From assembly GCF_017562075.2 (NCBI RefSeq), contig NC_054084.1, forward strand, positions 36,149,999-36,213,998: DNA of 64,000 nt, in the 5' to 3' direction. Below are positions 32,045 through 45,600 of the stretch, one piece after another. Source of the DNA: Anopheles merus (Eukaryota; Arthropoda; Insecta; Diptera; Culicidae). Every line of letters begins with the position of its first letter. The stretch's first letter is position 1. A program made the position numbers and the translations under genes. The notes under the pieces were generated by a model. It ran no database searches. It worked only from the letters and a program-made list of their open reading frames with translations, and was not told the origin of the DNA.

Positions 32045-35000
32045 GTAAGTTGACCTGACCTGCCATCCAGCCCTATCTGGCCCTGGTCTGTCCAACCCCC
32101 CCCCCCCCACCGCATAAACGCATAACACTGCATGTAACACTCCTAAATATCCTTGAGATTGCTTTATTTTTAGAAAAGCGGTCTCCTATGATCCAACGAA
32201 ATTGACCCGTGCTTTTGCAACACGTGAGCGAGATTTGTCATGAGTTTGTGTCACATGAAAGAAGAATGTTTTTCATTTTTACATATGGTATGGAAATTCT
32301 TGAAAATGATGCAACTGTTGAAAAAAAAAATGAAATGAACTTTTGAAGGGTTTCGCTGCGCACACTTTTGCTAACACTTTGGTCTGGTTTGTTTGAAAGT
32401 TCTCATCAACATTAATTTCAGCCGGAGATTAGATTATTCTGGGCCTTGATTGGGTTGACGCACGCAAGAGCAGGGCAGCGAGTGTTACATGAGCTGCTCA
32501 GGAGTCTTTGGCAGTTTGTTTGCATACTGGCAAGGAAACTTTCCACTGTTATTGTAGGGATTTGACCGTAAATAGCAAACGAGTAAATGAGCCCCGGGAC
32601 GGATTTAGTTCCTGTTGCAGTACTAAAAAGCTGTTACAAGCGATCCGGAAGATGCCTAGACCACAAAATGTCATTGATGTTTATGATCTCTCTGATCATG
32701 TTGTCAAAATGTCATGGCTGATTATGATCTCTCCTTTCACTAACACTAATAATGAGTACACCTTTACAATCCTTATCATTGCCATTTTAGATAATGTTTG
32801 GTGAGCCCGCCATCTAATTTATCATACAATCAAATGCACTTAACACTTGTTAAACACAACATGGGCTAAATTACAATGACTACGAACAATGTAATAAATA
32901 GCAGGGCTTGGCAAAGACCGACTCGCGAGGTAAATCTTTTTCGCCCGTGTGACCCTTTTTTCCGGGATATTCTTAGATGAAAAACTATAGAAAACTGTTA
33001 CGAGTCGAATTTCATTGTAGACATTTTTCCATCGATTTTTTTACATGCTTTTGATCAATATGTTGCATTTTTGAGTTGCACCCTTATCTGGCCAATTTAC
33101 TCTGTGAGTGGTTGCTTGTAATTTATTAAATATTTTCAAAGGAAACTGGAGTACACTATTACTCAATACAACTTTCATGGTCAATTCCTGGATTATCTGG
33201 AAATCTTGTAGACTGTACTATTCCATCAAATTCTTATTGTACTCGACCAGTGTTAATATTCACCCGTCCAAGATTTGCAATTATTGAGGAAAGCAAATTT
33301 ACGTTTTATACTTGGAAAAAGCAAAAATAGCATGTATTTTGTATTTTTGTAACTAACGCTCAACAAGCTCTCCATTCCCAAATGATGTAAGCTTTACATC
33401 AACAACAATAACACTGTTGCCAAACGACAAAGGCGACAAAAGTCCCATATGACACTTGATTAAAAAAGCCAAAAAAATGATTTTGTTTCTGAACATTGGA
33501 CTGAAGTCTGAAGCTGTGGGACACTTTATTGACCTTATTCTTTCGTGAAATGAGCTTAATGTAATGGGAATTTCTACTCTATAGCACCCTTGTTGAGCAA
33601 ATCCAATAGGAATTAGATAGAGTTCAATTTCATCATATGAAGTTGAATTCCCATAAGAAAGAGCCAAGGAAGCGTTCCATTTGGAGTGTTATATTAGACG
33701 ATTTCGTGCATTTAATATAATTTTCGATTCAATGTACAGTGATCAGGAGGTTTGCGACGCGATTAAGAGCGTTAAAACCATGTAAAAACACATTTAGGCG
33801 ACGTAAAGCATCGCAATTTGTCTATTCAACCAGTATTATCAAGTTAACTGACTGACCTAATTAGGGGTGGAAATACCGGATCTCAGGAGGGCATCGGACA
33901 TTGGTAGAACAATGTGTTGTTTACATAGTTTCCGGTTTTACGATCTTAGGTTAATGGTTTTTTTTCTACTACGATGTAATCTTAAGACAATTTACAGTGT
34001 TCTGACGTTGCAAAAGATTCTATGTTAGTATGTTTATCCCATTTACTGTCTATTATCAAGTACAAATTGCACACACAAACACACATGCTCAACAATAAAT
34101 CAACCACACGCAACCAGCTCATTGTTGGCATCTGAAGCCTTTACTCCTCCCATCCCAATTAATCTTGATTGTTTGCGGTACACTAAATTGTCTTATCAGC
34201 GAAAAATCGTTCGCCAGATAGTCCCGTCACCTTACCCTAATGGGGCTGCTAATTTATGGACTTGCTTTTCAATGCCAACTTGCGCGCGTTTGTACCCTTC
34301 TGGAATCGAACGCGCTCCGTAGAATGTTCGAACTGGATGCGGATGAGCTTCCAAACATTTGGGTCAGTACAGAACCACCACAGCCCGAGGTGACAGAACG
34401 TCCTGGCTGGACCCGGCCCGGTTGGTATAACACTTTAATCGACCGAAATTGAAGCTCATCGTACCGGGAGGTCATTTTAATCAAGCTGGCCTGGCAGTCG
34501 TCCCCATCTTCTTACATCTTGAGCCGATCCCATTTCGGTCGCCAACCAGTCTCGGCTCACACACTCCAAGGTGTGGAGTAGGAGTGGGTTTGCAATAGTG
34601 TCCGTATGCTATGGCGAGTGCATGCAAACTCTAAAATGAGAGCAACAATTTGATGCCCGCCGAAAGCGTTTCTTTGGGACACTTTTTTCACCTTTTGTCG
34701 GCAAAAATATGTTTTCCGTGTTATGACTTCAACCACGCGCACACTTTTACGTCACGATTATTGGGGGCCACTCCTTCTTTTGTGTCGTGTATTGTTTGAG
34801 CTTTGAACCACCGCAGATATTCAACCTCGCAGAAGATGTACGTCAGTGATGGGAAAGTGAAAAAATAACAATATTTCACACCTTCCCTGTGTCTTCCTAC
34901 TCGCTCAAGTTGCACTCATTTGCTAAATATAAATTAATTTGTTTGCTTACACTCTTCCAACACACACCACACCAAGCCCGGGGCGTGTTTAATCAAATGC

Positions 35001-38000
35001 CGTGTTTGTTTCGTCGTAGTGACTTTGAGCATTCTTTTGAGAAAAAAAGAAGGAACTTTGAGTACTTATCACAGCACAAAAGTTACTTGATCTAAATGGG
35101 TAGCTTACGCGATCGCACTAATTGTTGATGGGAGGAGGGTTTTTATTTTCGACGAACCCTCCCTCTTCCCGCACGCAATAAGCATCTCGGGGAGTCAACA
35201 AACACGTTTATCGTTCGTTTGACAACATCGTCCCATGAGTAAACCAGCAGATCCCAGCAGGCCCGCTCAGGGGGAAATTTGTCGTTGATAATCAAACCGG
35301 TATCTCGAGGGGGCTTGCGCTCGACAACACAATTCGTTGATGGGCGAATGAGAATGGACGCGATCGCTGTTGCTAATTGCATTATGAAATTAATACGATC
35401 ACTTGATCGGCTGAGACTTGAAAGTGCAACGACATCATACAGGGGTTAGGTGTCGTTGAACGGGCATTTGGGTTGTTGTAAATAAAAGTGTTTGTGGCTG
35501 AAAAATACTGGTCACAATTGAAATTCAATTGAACAACTAAAATCACTCTTTATACATTTTTTTTTAAATATTGGATATAAACATTTAAAATAGATAAAAA
35601 TGTATTGCAAGCCATACCAAACATCGATCGTCGTGCTGCCCTTATTAAGGGTTAACCATTCGGCCTTCCCTTTTTGCGTATGGTGGTGGGTTGTGTTTAG
35701 CTTAGCAACAATGTTGTTGCCGTTGCCTGCTGGAGGGAAAAACAAACCGCAATCGCGCTCCACGTAACAACACAGTTGAATAACTTTTACCACACCGCTC
35801 ACTCGGCAGGATGATAACGGGTTGTTGTGGTGTGGAAACACCTGGCTGTGATTTCGCAATACCCCCTCCTAGGGCACAAGGGGGCTCGTCTCGATCGCCT
35901 AGAACTTTTTTGCAACGGTAATCAATCACAACCCGCGTTTGCTTTGCCACTTAGTGTGCAAGGTGGATTGTTTTCGCCTTGACGCGTTCTAGAAGAGACA
36001 GACACTGCTGGTCTCAGTCGCTGGAGTTACGCAGGTTGTTTTTTTTAGCTTTCGCTTGTACTCAAACAGAAACTAAAGCGTGACAAGCGACTGATGCGAA
36101 GGTGATAATTACATTATCTGGACAGCCGTGCACTTGGTTTAGGTTGATGGATCGTGATTGTACAATTGGGAAGTAAGGGCAAGAAATAGTCATTAATAAG
36201 TTAATAAATAAATCAATAAATAAATAAACAAACTTCGAAATAGAGTTCTAAATAAGCAACAGGACACGATTATTAAATTAATAATAATGTAGCTATCTGT
36301 GGACTTGAGTGTTTGTAAATTACACGGGCGAAATCGACAAATTTGAAATAAGAAATCCTCAAACGAAGGATATAATATAAATTAATAAAATCAATGAAAC
36401 AGTTTTTACCATACATAAACCTTTAATAGAATATATAACAAGAAATAAGAGCATGCAAATCTTCTTGCATTCGCATCTAATCACCGGCCATCAGCCTTTA
36501 TCGGTCAACCAGATCTGGTCATATGTAAACAATGTTTTCCTATTGCAATCTGAACCGATCGGTCAGCGCTGTCAGGGTGAAACCTTTTTTAAATGGTTGT
36601 CATTTCTGCCCTGTCGCTATTTGTACAGTGAATGTAATCAAAGGCTTCAAAAGCACGTGTTGCAGGCATACGTCCTACCTCCAGAAAGCTCCAGGGCTAG
36701 ATAAGCAAGCGTGCAAGTGTTGAAAGTAAGCAAATAAAGACTCCGTACACCCGACACACACAGCAGAGAGTTCGCATGGAACCAGAAATTAAATTTCGAA
36801 CGAAACATGGTTTCAATTTCCAAACTTTGCTCTACTTGAGCTTTGTAAACAATGTCCCAAACACGCTCCACCAATTGCCCTCTGGAACAGAACGGATCTG
36901 GGCACGCTTTCCCGATCGCCACGAGCCTTCCCTTCACGAGGAAGTTGTGCGCCATAGTAAACCAGCGGCCGGTTGAACTTTGGAACCGAGGGCGAGAACT
37001 TGGGTGTGTGTGCGCGCGCGCGCGGGCCACACTCCCCGGGGTACAGCATCCGCGAACGTGTGATGGAGACGGAGATGGCGGGGTCAGCTGATTAAATAAA
37101 CATTACTCTCGGGTGCATATTGGACCCGGTCGGCGCTGCTCGGTCGTTGGAGGGTGTGCTTGCCGGTGCAGTTGTGTCTGTCTGGAGTTCAATAGATGGA
37201 CTTTGGATACGGTTTGGTTGTGAGGAAGGAGTGTTGTCCCCGATGCAAGGCTTACAGTGATCGCGATATGTTCTATAGATCTGAGATAGATATCAGGGAG
37301 AACTTGTTTTGCCTGCGTTTGCATTTTTTTTGTGTTGTAAGAGCAGTCTGTATAATTTCATAAATGATTCATAAACACGTGAGACATATTAGTAAACTTC
37401 GTGGTGCTAAAGGTCGGGTTTAAAAAACGTTATTTTGTGGAATTCAAGGCTTATCGGCTTTAATAATTCAAGGCTTTAATTTAAATTTACAGACAAATCA
37501 GAAAATAAATTTCCATTAATTCAAGTACTCAAGGTATTCAAGGATATTAATAGAGAATTCATCATCACCTTCAATTCGTCAATATGTCAATATAATTTTT
37601 GCTTTTGGAAAACTTTTTTCGCTTTTTTACAGTACGATGCGTAGAATTGTATGCCCTAAAGTGTTTTTTTTCTTCTACAAAAGTGTCTGTATCTCTACCA
37701 ATGTAATAAACTCCATGAAACTCATGGGATATGTAGCGCAATAAATATGTTTTGTATGTAAAAATAGAAACTGCCTTGGTATTTTGTTTGAAAAGGAAAA
37801 ATTTTATGACTCTTTGATAAGATTCGATTAATTTGGCTCCTAAATAGATTGAGGGTTCTGTTTGTAATACAACAAATAGTTCAAGTGTACCTTAAGTACC
37901 TAAGCAAGTACCTTAAGCCATGTTTGATAGTTGCATAATCCATTATTCTACATATACAACTGATATTCTGCGTAGTGATGAAGGAAGAAGAGTCATTTAA

Positions 38001-39655
38001 TCTGCCTTTTTGTTCACAAATGTGTAATTTCTTTACAATTAAAAATAAATAGCCTAACCATTAGTCGCTTAAGTTCTACTGTTTTGTTCTATAAAAGATT
38101 TTTTTTTGCCGTGGAGGGAGCAAATGTTAATAGCTTTGTAGGTACCAGCACGTTTAACGAATCGATTCTCGCTTAAATTGAATTTAATATTCTCTCTTAT
38201 AAAAGTCGTGTTATCCTTGATGTTTGGGACCTTGCTACTATTCAATGTTCAATGGTTGATCATGTAAGTTTAGTTTGTTTATTTATATTAAACACTTTTT
38301 CTTTATCCTCGCTTTTTATGATATATATTTTTAGAATATGAAACTCGAGATATGATACAAACTATTAACCATGTGTATTACAATTATTATTATTATTTAA
38401 GTTAGATATGTGATATTAAAGTACCCTCTACAACTTTTCGCAAATGATCCAATAAAGCGTGAGGCCTAAAATAATACCTTATTTATAAGTTAAAGTTATA
38501 TAATTTCTCAATATTGTCGTTTGCTAATTAGCTGCCGTTGCTCAAACGTACATTCTGTGGTTGTTGTCTCGTATCTGTTTTATTTATTAATTCATTATCT
38601 CAAATTGATTTATTCAATAATTGGTTTTGGAAACTATTAAAGAAATTAAAAAAACACACAAGGACATCATCACCTACTCACTCGTCCCTCTCGGTTTCCC
38701 TCCCGGGGGAGGCAGACTGTCCCGTATCATAAATTATACAATGTACAAACCTAATCTTATGCGCGTACCAAGATTATACACCACGGATTCTGATGGAAAA
38801 TCCCTCGCCCTGAACAGTGGACACAGGGCAGGGATTCGGCAAGGAAGACACCGGTTCGGCCAACAACAGCCAACCGTGCTGTGGTGGTAGTGGTGTGGGT
38901 GTGGTTTACTCTCCCGACAGGGCGCGGGAAGGAAAAATTCTTGTGTTTTATAAAAAAAAACCGTAACGTGTAACGTTATCATATCACTGTGGCGCTTCCA
39001 CTATACACCCAAAGTGTGCACACCCGGTGCAGGGGAAGCATACTCGCTCTACGTACACGGAAGCACACGTTCGTATGAAAAGCACCATTTGGTTTTTTGG
39101 CTGCAGAAGAATCGTGTTGGTTGCTCTTATGCGTCTTCTTCTATAGCTAGTTCACAATCGGATCCTACGCTAATAAACGCCCCGTGTGTTGGTGGTTACT
39201 CCTGAAGAAAAAAGGGTGTAACCCTTCTCTCGGTCGTCGGTCTATTGCAGCATTTTGTCTATTCCTTCGTCTGTCAGCGCGAACAGAAGTACACTGTGTA
39301 TGTGGCTTTAATTATGTTTCTTTTTCCCATCAAAACTGGCACATGATTGTTGTCTTTCTGCTGCTTCTTTCGATAAGCTATCCCTCAAAAAGGGTGTTCC
39401 TGTGGTGTGTTTTGCTTACATCACTATCAAATCGCACCATGCTTTTGCATGCTGCTTCAACTTGTTTCTGAAATATCGCCTGATGGATGTGTATGGGTCT
39501 GTGTGTTCAAATATTTGTATTTTGTTATCGAGCGGGGATCGGTTTATGTTATTCAAATTCCGAAATCTACGCCTGGTTTGCTCTACCCTCTGTTACAGCA
39601 TTAAAAACGGGGCCTGTTGCTGATGGGATGGAGTTACCATTCGGGCTTTAGTGCT
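32045..39655 (+). other. Intron (first part) of the gene starting at 31936
   Basis: AT-rich, no gene recognised on either strand. Contains a C run at 32096-32108, a lone hAT-type terminus CAGGGCTTGGCAAAG at 32902-32916 without a partner, and an AATAAATAAAT tract near 36195-36230. Confidence 0.55.
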
Positions 39656-42600
39656 TTAGTTAGGATAGCGATAGAAGATTGGATTGTACGGTCTCTTGGA
39701 GAAACGCTCCGGCTGAACGTCGGCCCGCAGTATCACCACACCCGATGGGTTCACCTTCACCTTAATCTTGGTCTGGGGGCTCAGCACTCCGTAGTCGACT
39801 TCCTCGTACAGGTCCTACAATACAGGTAGTACGAAGCATTTATTAGCGTCATACGTGATTTGGATAGGTGCGATAGGCGATTTGTCTCTTACCTCAACCC
39901 TGTAGCCCGTGGGCGAAATGAGGCCCAGCTCGCGCAGGGTCACGGCCACATCCGACGGGGTGCCGTCCGTTCGCCGGTTGACGAAGGCGATCGCGTACGA
40001 GTAGTACGTCTGGTAGATCGGTGTGATCGGCCGGGACCAGATCTCGATGCCCTTGTGCTGCAAAAGCGAGATGGATATTGTAGCATGGGTTCGGTTTTAC
40101 TACGAAGCAGTCGTTGGCATGCTTAGCCCCTATCACCCCTACCTTATAGATTCTTCGCCCTTGGATGCCGAGCGGATCTTGATCGACCGCAATAATTTTG
40201 CGGTTCTGCAGAATCGCCTTAAACTCGGGCCGGATCGTGCGCAGATCAACGGACATCATCAGCGGTGCAGCCATAATCGCCCAAAGCGCCATCTGTGTTT
40301 TGGACTGTTCGTAGCTGAGTCCGAAGTTGCCGATGATCAACTGTAGTGACACAAAAGAGCGAAAAGTTAGTACAGCTTGAGCATTAGCGGCACTGGTGAG
40401 TTGTCTGTTGTCATTACCATGTCCGGATCGTTCCAATGCCCTGGGCCAGCGTTCGGGATGATGGCATCCTGATTGTTGCCGTAGTAATCGATGATGCTCT
40501 CCAACGAAGCCCACGAGTCCTGGATGTCGTCATAGTTGCGCCACAGATTGCAGTGCTGAATGATGGACGAGTAGTTGGGCTGTGACGGAGGATGGAGGAG
40601 AAGATATACATAGAGAATTAGCTACTCGTTTCACCTTCTATTTCTGCATCTTCCGCATCGTTCAACCCACATTCATGCCGGCGTAGATCTGATAAACCGG
40701 CCAGCTGCAGGAGTAGATCATCGGGCGACCGGTGGCATTCAGATTGCGGCCGAACTCCGGATACCCATGGTCCATGTCGATCGGCAGCGAATAGCACCCG
40801 TCCAGCTTGACGTAGTCCACGTCCCAGGAAGCGAACTGGGCGGCATCGTTCGCCGAGAAGCCCAGAATGCCCGATATCCGGCACACGTGTAGTTGCCGTA
40901 GTCTTCGTAGATGCCGAACTTAAGGCCCTTGGCGTGGACGTAATTGGCCAGCGCCTTCATGCCACTGGGGAAGCGACGCCGGTCGGCGACCAGCTCACCG
41001 CGCGGTCCACGCGACTTCTCCAGCCAGCAGTCGTCCACGTTGATGTACTCGTAGCCGACGGCGGCATATCCTTCGCTCACGACCAGGTCGGCCATCGTAC
41101 GGAATAAGTGCTCACTGGAGGGGAGGTGGGGGGGGGGGAAGAAAAATAGGAAGTATTTAGCATATGTATTACCTATTAAATGTAATCAGTAAAGTCGAAC
41201 AAAACATGATAATGTATGCAGACATCAGATCAGTGAGACATTGTAATCTGTTTCACAATCTCTTATGCCCCTAAGGAGGAGGCTCGAAATAGGCCACCTA
41301 ACCTTTAATGTCCACCGAGCGAAGGCCTTCCGCCTTGTCTTGCTAATGCTGTCGATTCGTCGGCCCCTTTTCCTATGTGACATTGTACGGCCGTAAAGTC
41401 ACGCAAAAGTCAAGCCCTCCCACCGCATGCAAAATGTGATCGTGGTTGCGCGTGGCGCTTCTATAGGCGCACAACATATGGATGGGTTCGTGTGGCACCG
41501 GAATCTTCTAACTATTTCTAAACCCGCCCACGGCAAGCGCTCTGGCACGCTTGAGCGCAAGAACGTAAGTCGTTCGTGATTTCCTGGATTCGCATCTGTT
41601 GAATCCCTCTAGGGCAAACGCTGCGCAATGCTATAGGTCAACGCAATTCTTTGCTGTGTATGCTGTTAGAGTGACCGATTGCTTTCCGAGTGTAGAGTGT
41701 ATGGAGGATGCAAAACTCAAGTTACAACGAGACAAAGTACAGTGGGTGATCTTCTGAGGCAACGAAGAATTGATGACCCAGTTTTAATTTAAATGACTCG
41801 AGTGATCGACACAGCACATTGCATTCCCGGCCTCTTCAGTGCCTGTAGATGACACAATCTTCAAAGAGGACATGATTCCACAAGGGACTGCTTCTCTTCC
41901 TCTCACTCTCTCTTACTTTTGGAGATTATGGAGGATTAGCAGAAGCACGGTGCGGTGGATTAAACGTATCGCTCGACAAGAAGCGTTTGATCGATCGCCA
42001 CACCACGATAGCACTTAATGCCTTTGGTGATGATTTACACGCGAGAAGTACCCATCATCCCACTTTAGCGCTGTGGATGAGTAGTGCTTGGCTCGAGAGA
42101 GAGAGAGAATGAGAGGAGGGAGGCGATATTGTTATATTCAATTTATCTTCGGCACCGTACGGGTCGTGTAGGTCGTTATCGGGATGGCCTTTCTAGGGAT
42201 TGGTCGATCAGGTCTCGCAAAACAATCAATTCAATCGATCGCCGTAGTGTGTCTCCCTAAGTAAAGGAGCTTATTGGGCTTTCAAACCCCGATGTCGCCA
42301 CCTCCGATGGGATTATGATGAAATGATGAGCAAAAAAAAAAACATGGGTAAAGTGTGTTTGTCCTTGTTCAAGGAGATTTTACACGTTTTTTCTCCCCGT
42401 CTTCATCGCATACGAACGTGCCCAACTGATGAAAGGTGGATTATGGTTGCGAGATGCTTGAGGAAGATCTTTTTTTTTTTGGGATGGGTTATCCATTTTT
42501 TGGGTCTCTTTTTCCCAGCTCATTTAAAATACCCTTCGGCGATGTGAGCGTGATATAGCAGGGGGAGCTTTGGGTTATAGTTTTAAGCGCCGAAAAAACA

Positions 42601-45600
42601 CACTTTGCTGTAGGGGATAGGTTTTTAATTTGTACGGCGCAAAAACAAATTAAAACTGGACGATCATAAATTAGTAGAAATGTGTTTGAATATACATCCC
42701 TCGACCCCGTTGTTTTTCTTTGGTTTACTTTTGCTTGTTAGCTGATTTTATTGATCAGCTATTGATTTATGGTTTACACTCGGAGGCCAAGGTCTTCAGT
42801 TTTATGATCCCTTGCTTAACGCTAATGTTGCTTTCAGTTCCGACAAATTTGAATATCCGAAAGCAATCATATATTGAATGTTCTTATAGTGTGCTTTAGG
42901 TTGATGTAGTCGATACACAAAAGAGACAGAAAATGAAACAGTCATCGACTATGACTCATGTTTTCCCCTCTTGTTGCCAATGTTGGTCAAGCAGCAATTG
43001 TAAATGTTCTGTCAACAAGTCGCTTCCTTGCTTGCCAAAGTTTGCGATCTTGATCTAATTTAAATGTGATGTTGGCTCAAGTGTACTTAAACCGCCTGTT
43101 CAGCTCTCCGTGTTAAGCACTTTTAACGGTCCTCCTGCGTGCTTGGGAACGTGTCTAGTGTTTTGTCAACCGCCACAACCCCTCTCGGTAAACTCTCTTC
43201 ACACACTCTCAACACGCCATCGAGCGAGGAGGAAAGTTTGTTTGGTTTTTTGCCCTCCTCACCACAAACTGCATACACGATCGAAAGAGCTGGCGCGTGC
43301 ATAGATTCAGCTGATCGCACAACACTGCTCCAAAGCCACGAAAGATTGTGGGCGCAGATTGTTGCATTCCCTGAAAGAGCGAGAGGAGGTTGCGTGTGTG
43401 CACACGAAAACAAGGCGTCAGAAGACCGGGTGATCGCGCATTTTGGCGATCAAGAGTTGTTAGATTTAATTGACACGCGAGTAGGACGCAAGCAACGGTA
43501 GGCACCGCGGAGAAATGGGACTGGTTGATGGTCCGCATGCGGCAAACGCGCCCGGGAGTCTAATAATTATGCTCATTATGCAAATGAGGGACAATTTCCC
43601 AAAGTTTCGTCGCTTAATTCCATCACGACGGGATGTGTGTCGGGGCATGCGCCGCCACAGCATCCGATGAGCATCCCGGTGAATGTCCGAAGGAAGCAAT
43701 TATCTTCCCTTACGAAAACCCACGCGGCCAATCAATCGGCTGGACGGGGACCGGACATATGCCCGATAGACAACTGCGTAATCTGCCAACACTCGCGACA
43801 TCTCGAGAACGGTCGTACCCCAGAGTGTATCGCTAGACGAACTCCATTACACAAAAGTTCGTTGCGAAAATGTCGTCCATCATTGATCCGTGTTATGGAA
43901 TTAGAAAGGACCCGATGGGAAGCGAATTTTCGTCCAGAATATGTCTTGTGCTTCCATGGTTGGCGCGGGAACCAATCTTCTATGCTTCCACCAACGCGAC
44001 AAAATCCGGTGGAAACGTGACCAAGAAGGAGGCTGAACGATCCCCAGCGTGCGCGCGCGCGTTACCTCTCACGATCCAATCTCGATCGATGGCAGTAGAA
44101 TGCGCGTTGGTAACTAAATTGCTGCATAAGTAGCATTGTCGTGTGTGCGCGTGTTTTACTTCTTCAAATTCTCATCAACCTCTCCGACGCCGGCAGTCGT
44201 CATCGGAAAGAAGCAGTGCGCAAGGGCCAAAGAGGTAATGCTCCTCAAATCGTATAATAATAATTACTTATTGCTTAACAGGCAGCATGCATGTAGACAG
44301 AGGGCGAAAGAGAGCGAAAGCAAATGAATTTAAGGGAATAGTAATTACCGACTGTTACGAAACGACGGTGCAGTTGCTGTAGATTTCCTCTAGAGGGAGT
44401 CACTATACAGTGTAGCCTAGTTATTATAGAGGTTTGTTGTAGTTTCAAGCACTGTCTTGCGGAGCCGACTACTCTGACAGTTATGATGGGACATTGTATC
44501 ATAAAAATCATAAAAATGTTACACATTTAATAGAGAACTATAACATCTTCCCTTTGTCTGCTCTTGGTGTTCGTCTGATATAAAATTCACTCTTGCTCCT
44601 ACTGGCACCTATTGCGATCATCAATTTCGGTGCTTTTGTGGCATGAAGTTGGCTTCATGCACGCTTTTTGGCTTGACAGTTGAGTGATTTTTATGAATGT
44701 TGCCAGATTTTGGACCCCAGCGGCGTGTAATTCGAGCAACCAACCAATGCTCTAACTGTGCATCCCTCCGGATACATCGTTTTGTAATGCAAAACAAACT
44801 GGTAGACCCAGCCGTGTGTGTTGCCCAATCTTGCAGTTGGGTCAGAATAATTGGACGCCGGACAGCTTTCGCAACTTTTGTGACACTCGAATCCGGCTTA
44901 CGGCACACACCGATGTGTGATGGAGGCATCATTTCGGTTTTGCCGGCGAGTGGTGTGGATCTGATTTATTGATCTGGGCAAGAAGGAGGGCACACACACA
45001 CACGCGCGCGCGGTGGACACGATTCTCATTCCTCATCCTCGTTCCAATGATCCGGGAAGAACGGCGAACGCTTGCGCACCGCGTGTGGCATGCTTTTCGA
45101 CGCAACCGGAACGTATGCGCAAGAAGTTGTGTTACGTAACAGAGATGGAAAAGGTCAAACGCTAGGAATGCACAAAACTGGTAATTGTAGAAAGGGGAGA
45201 GTAATTCCTTCTAGCGAGCGAATGAAAGATCCCAGAGTCCACCACCACCCCCCCTAACAATGGGAATTTGTGTGTGTAAAAAAAAGATTTCTTTTCGGGA
45301 TTTACATTTGCTTCCAAAATCGTGCACGAAGCATTAAGTGCTCGCAATTGCATATTCGCATCTTTTTTCTCGACCCCTTCACTTCTTGTGTAACAATCGA
45401 TCAATAAAAATAAAATAAATCTACATTTGCCTGGAGCGACTGAGGGGCTTACATTGACACAAACGTGTAAAGTCTGCCAACTGCAGGAAATCGGTTTAGA
45501 AGTTTTTAACCACAACACAAACACACACACAAAGTCCAGAGGCAATTGTGGCGCTTCGTGGGACAGTGTTGCAGCAGGAGGAGGGCTCGTAAAGCAACGC

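Noticed and set aside
32902..32916. CAGGGCTTGGCAAAG, a hAT-type terminus
   Set aside because: No matching inverted end or 8-bp duplication found nearby.
34844..34893. CAGTGATGGGAAAGTG followed by an inverted TTTCACACCTTCCCTGTG
   Set aside because: Too short and imperfect to be called an element; could be a deleted relic.
44621..44972. Overlapping frames on both strands with several Cys/His
   Set aside because: Looked briefly like a zinc-binding domain, but spacing fits no family I know and neither strand has splice or start evidence.
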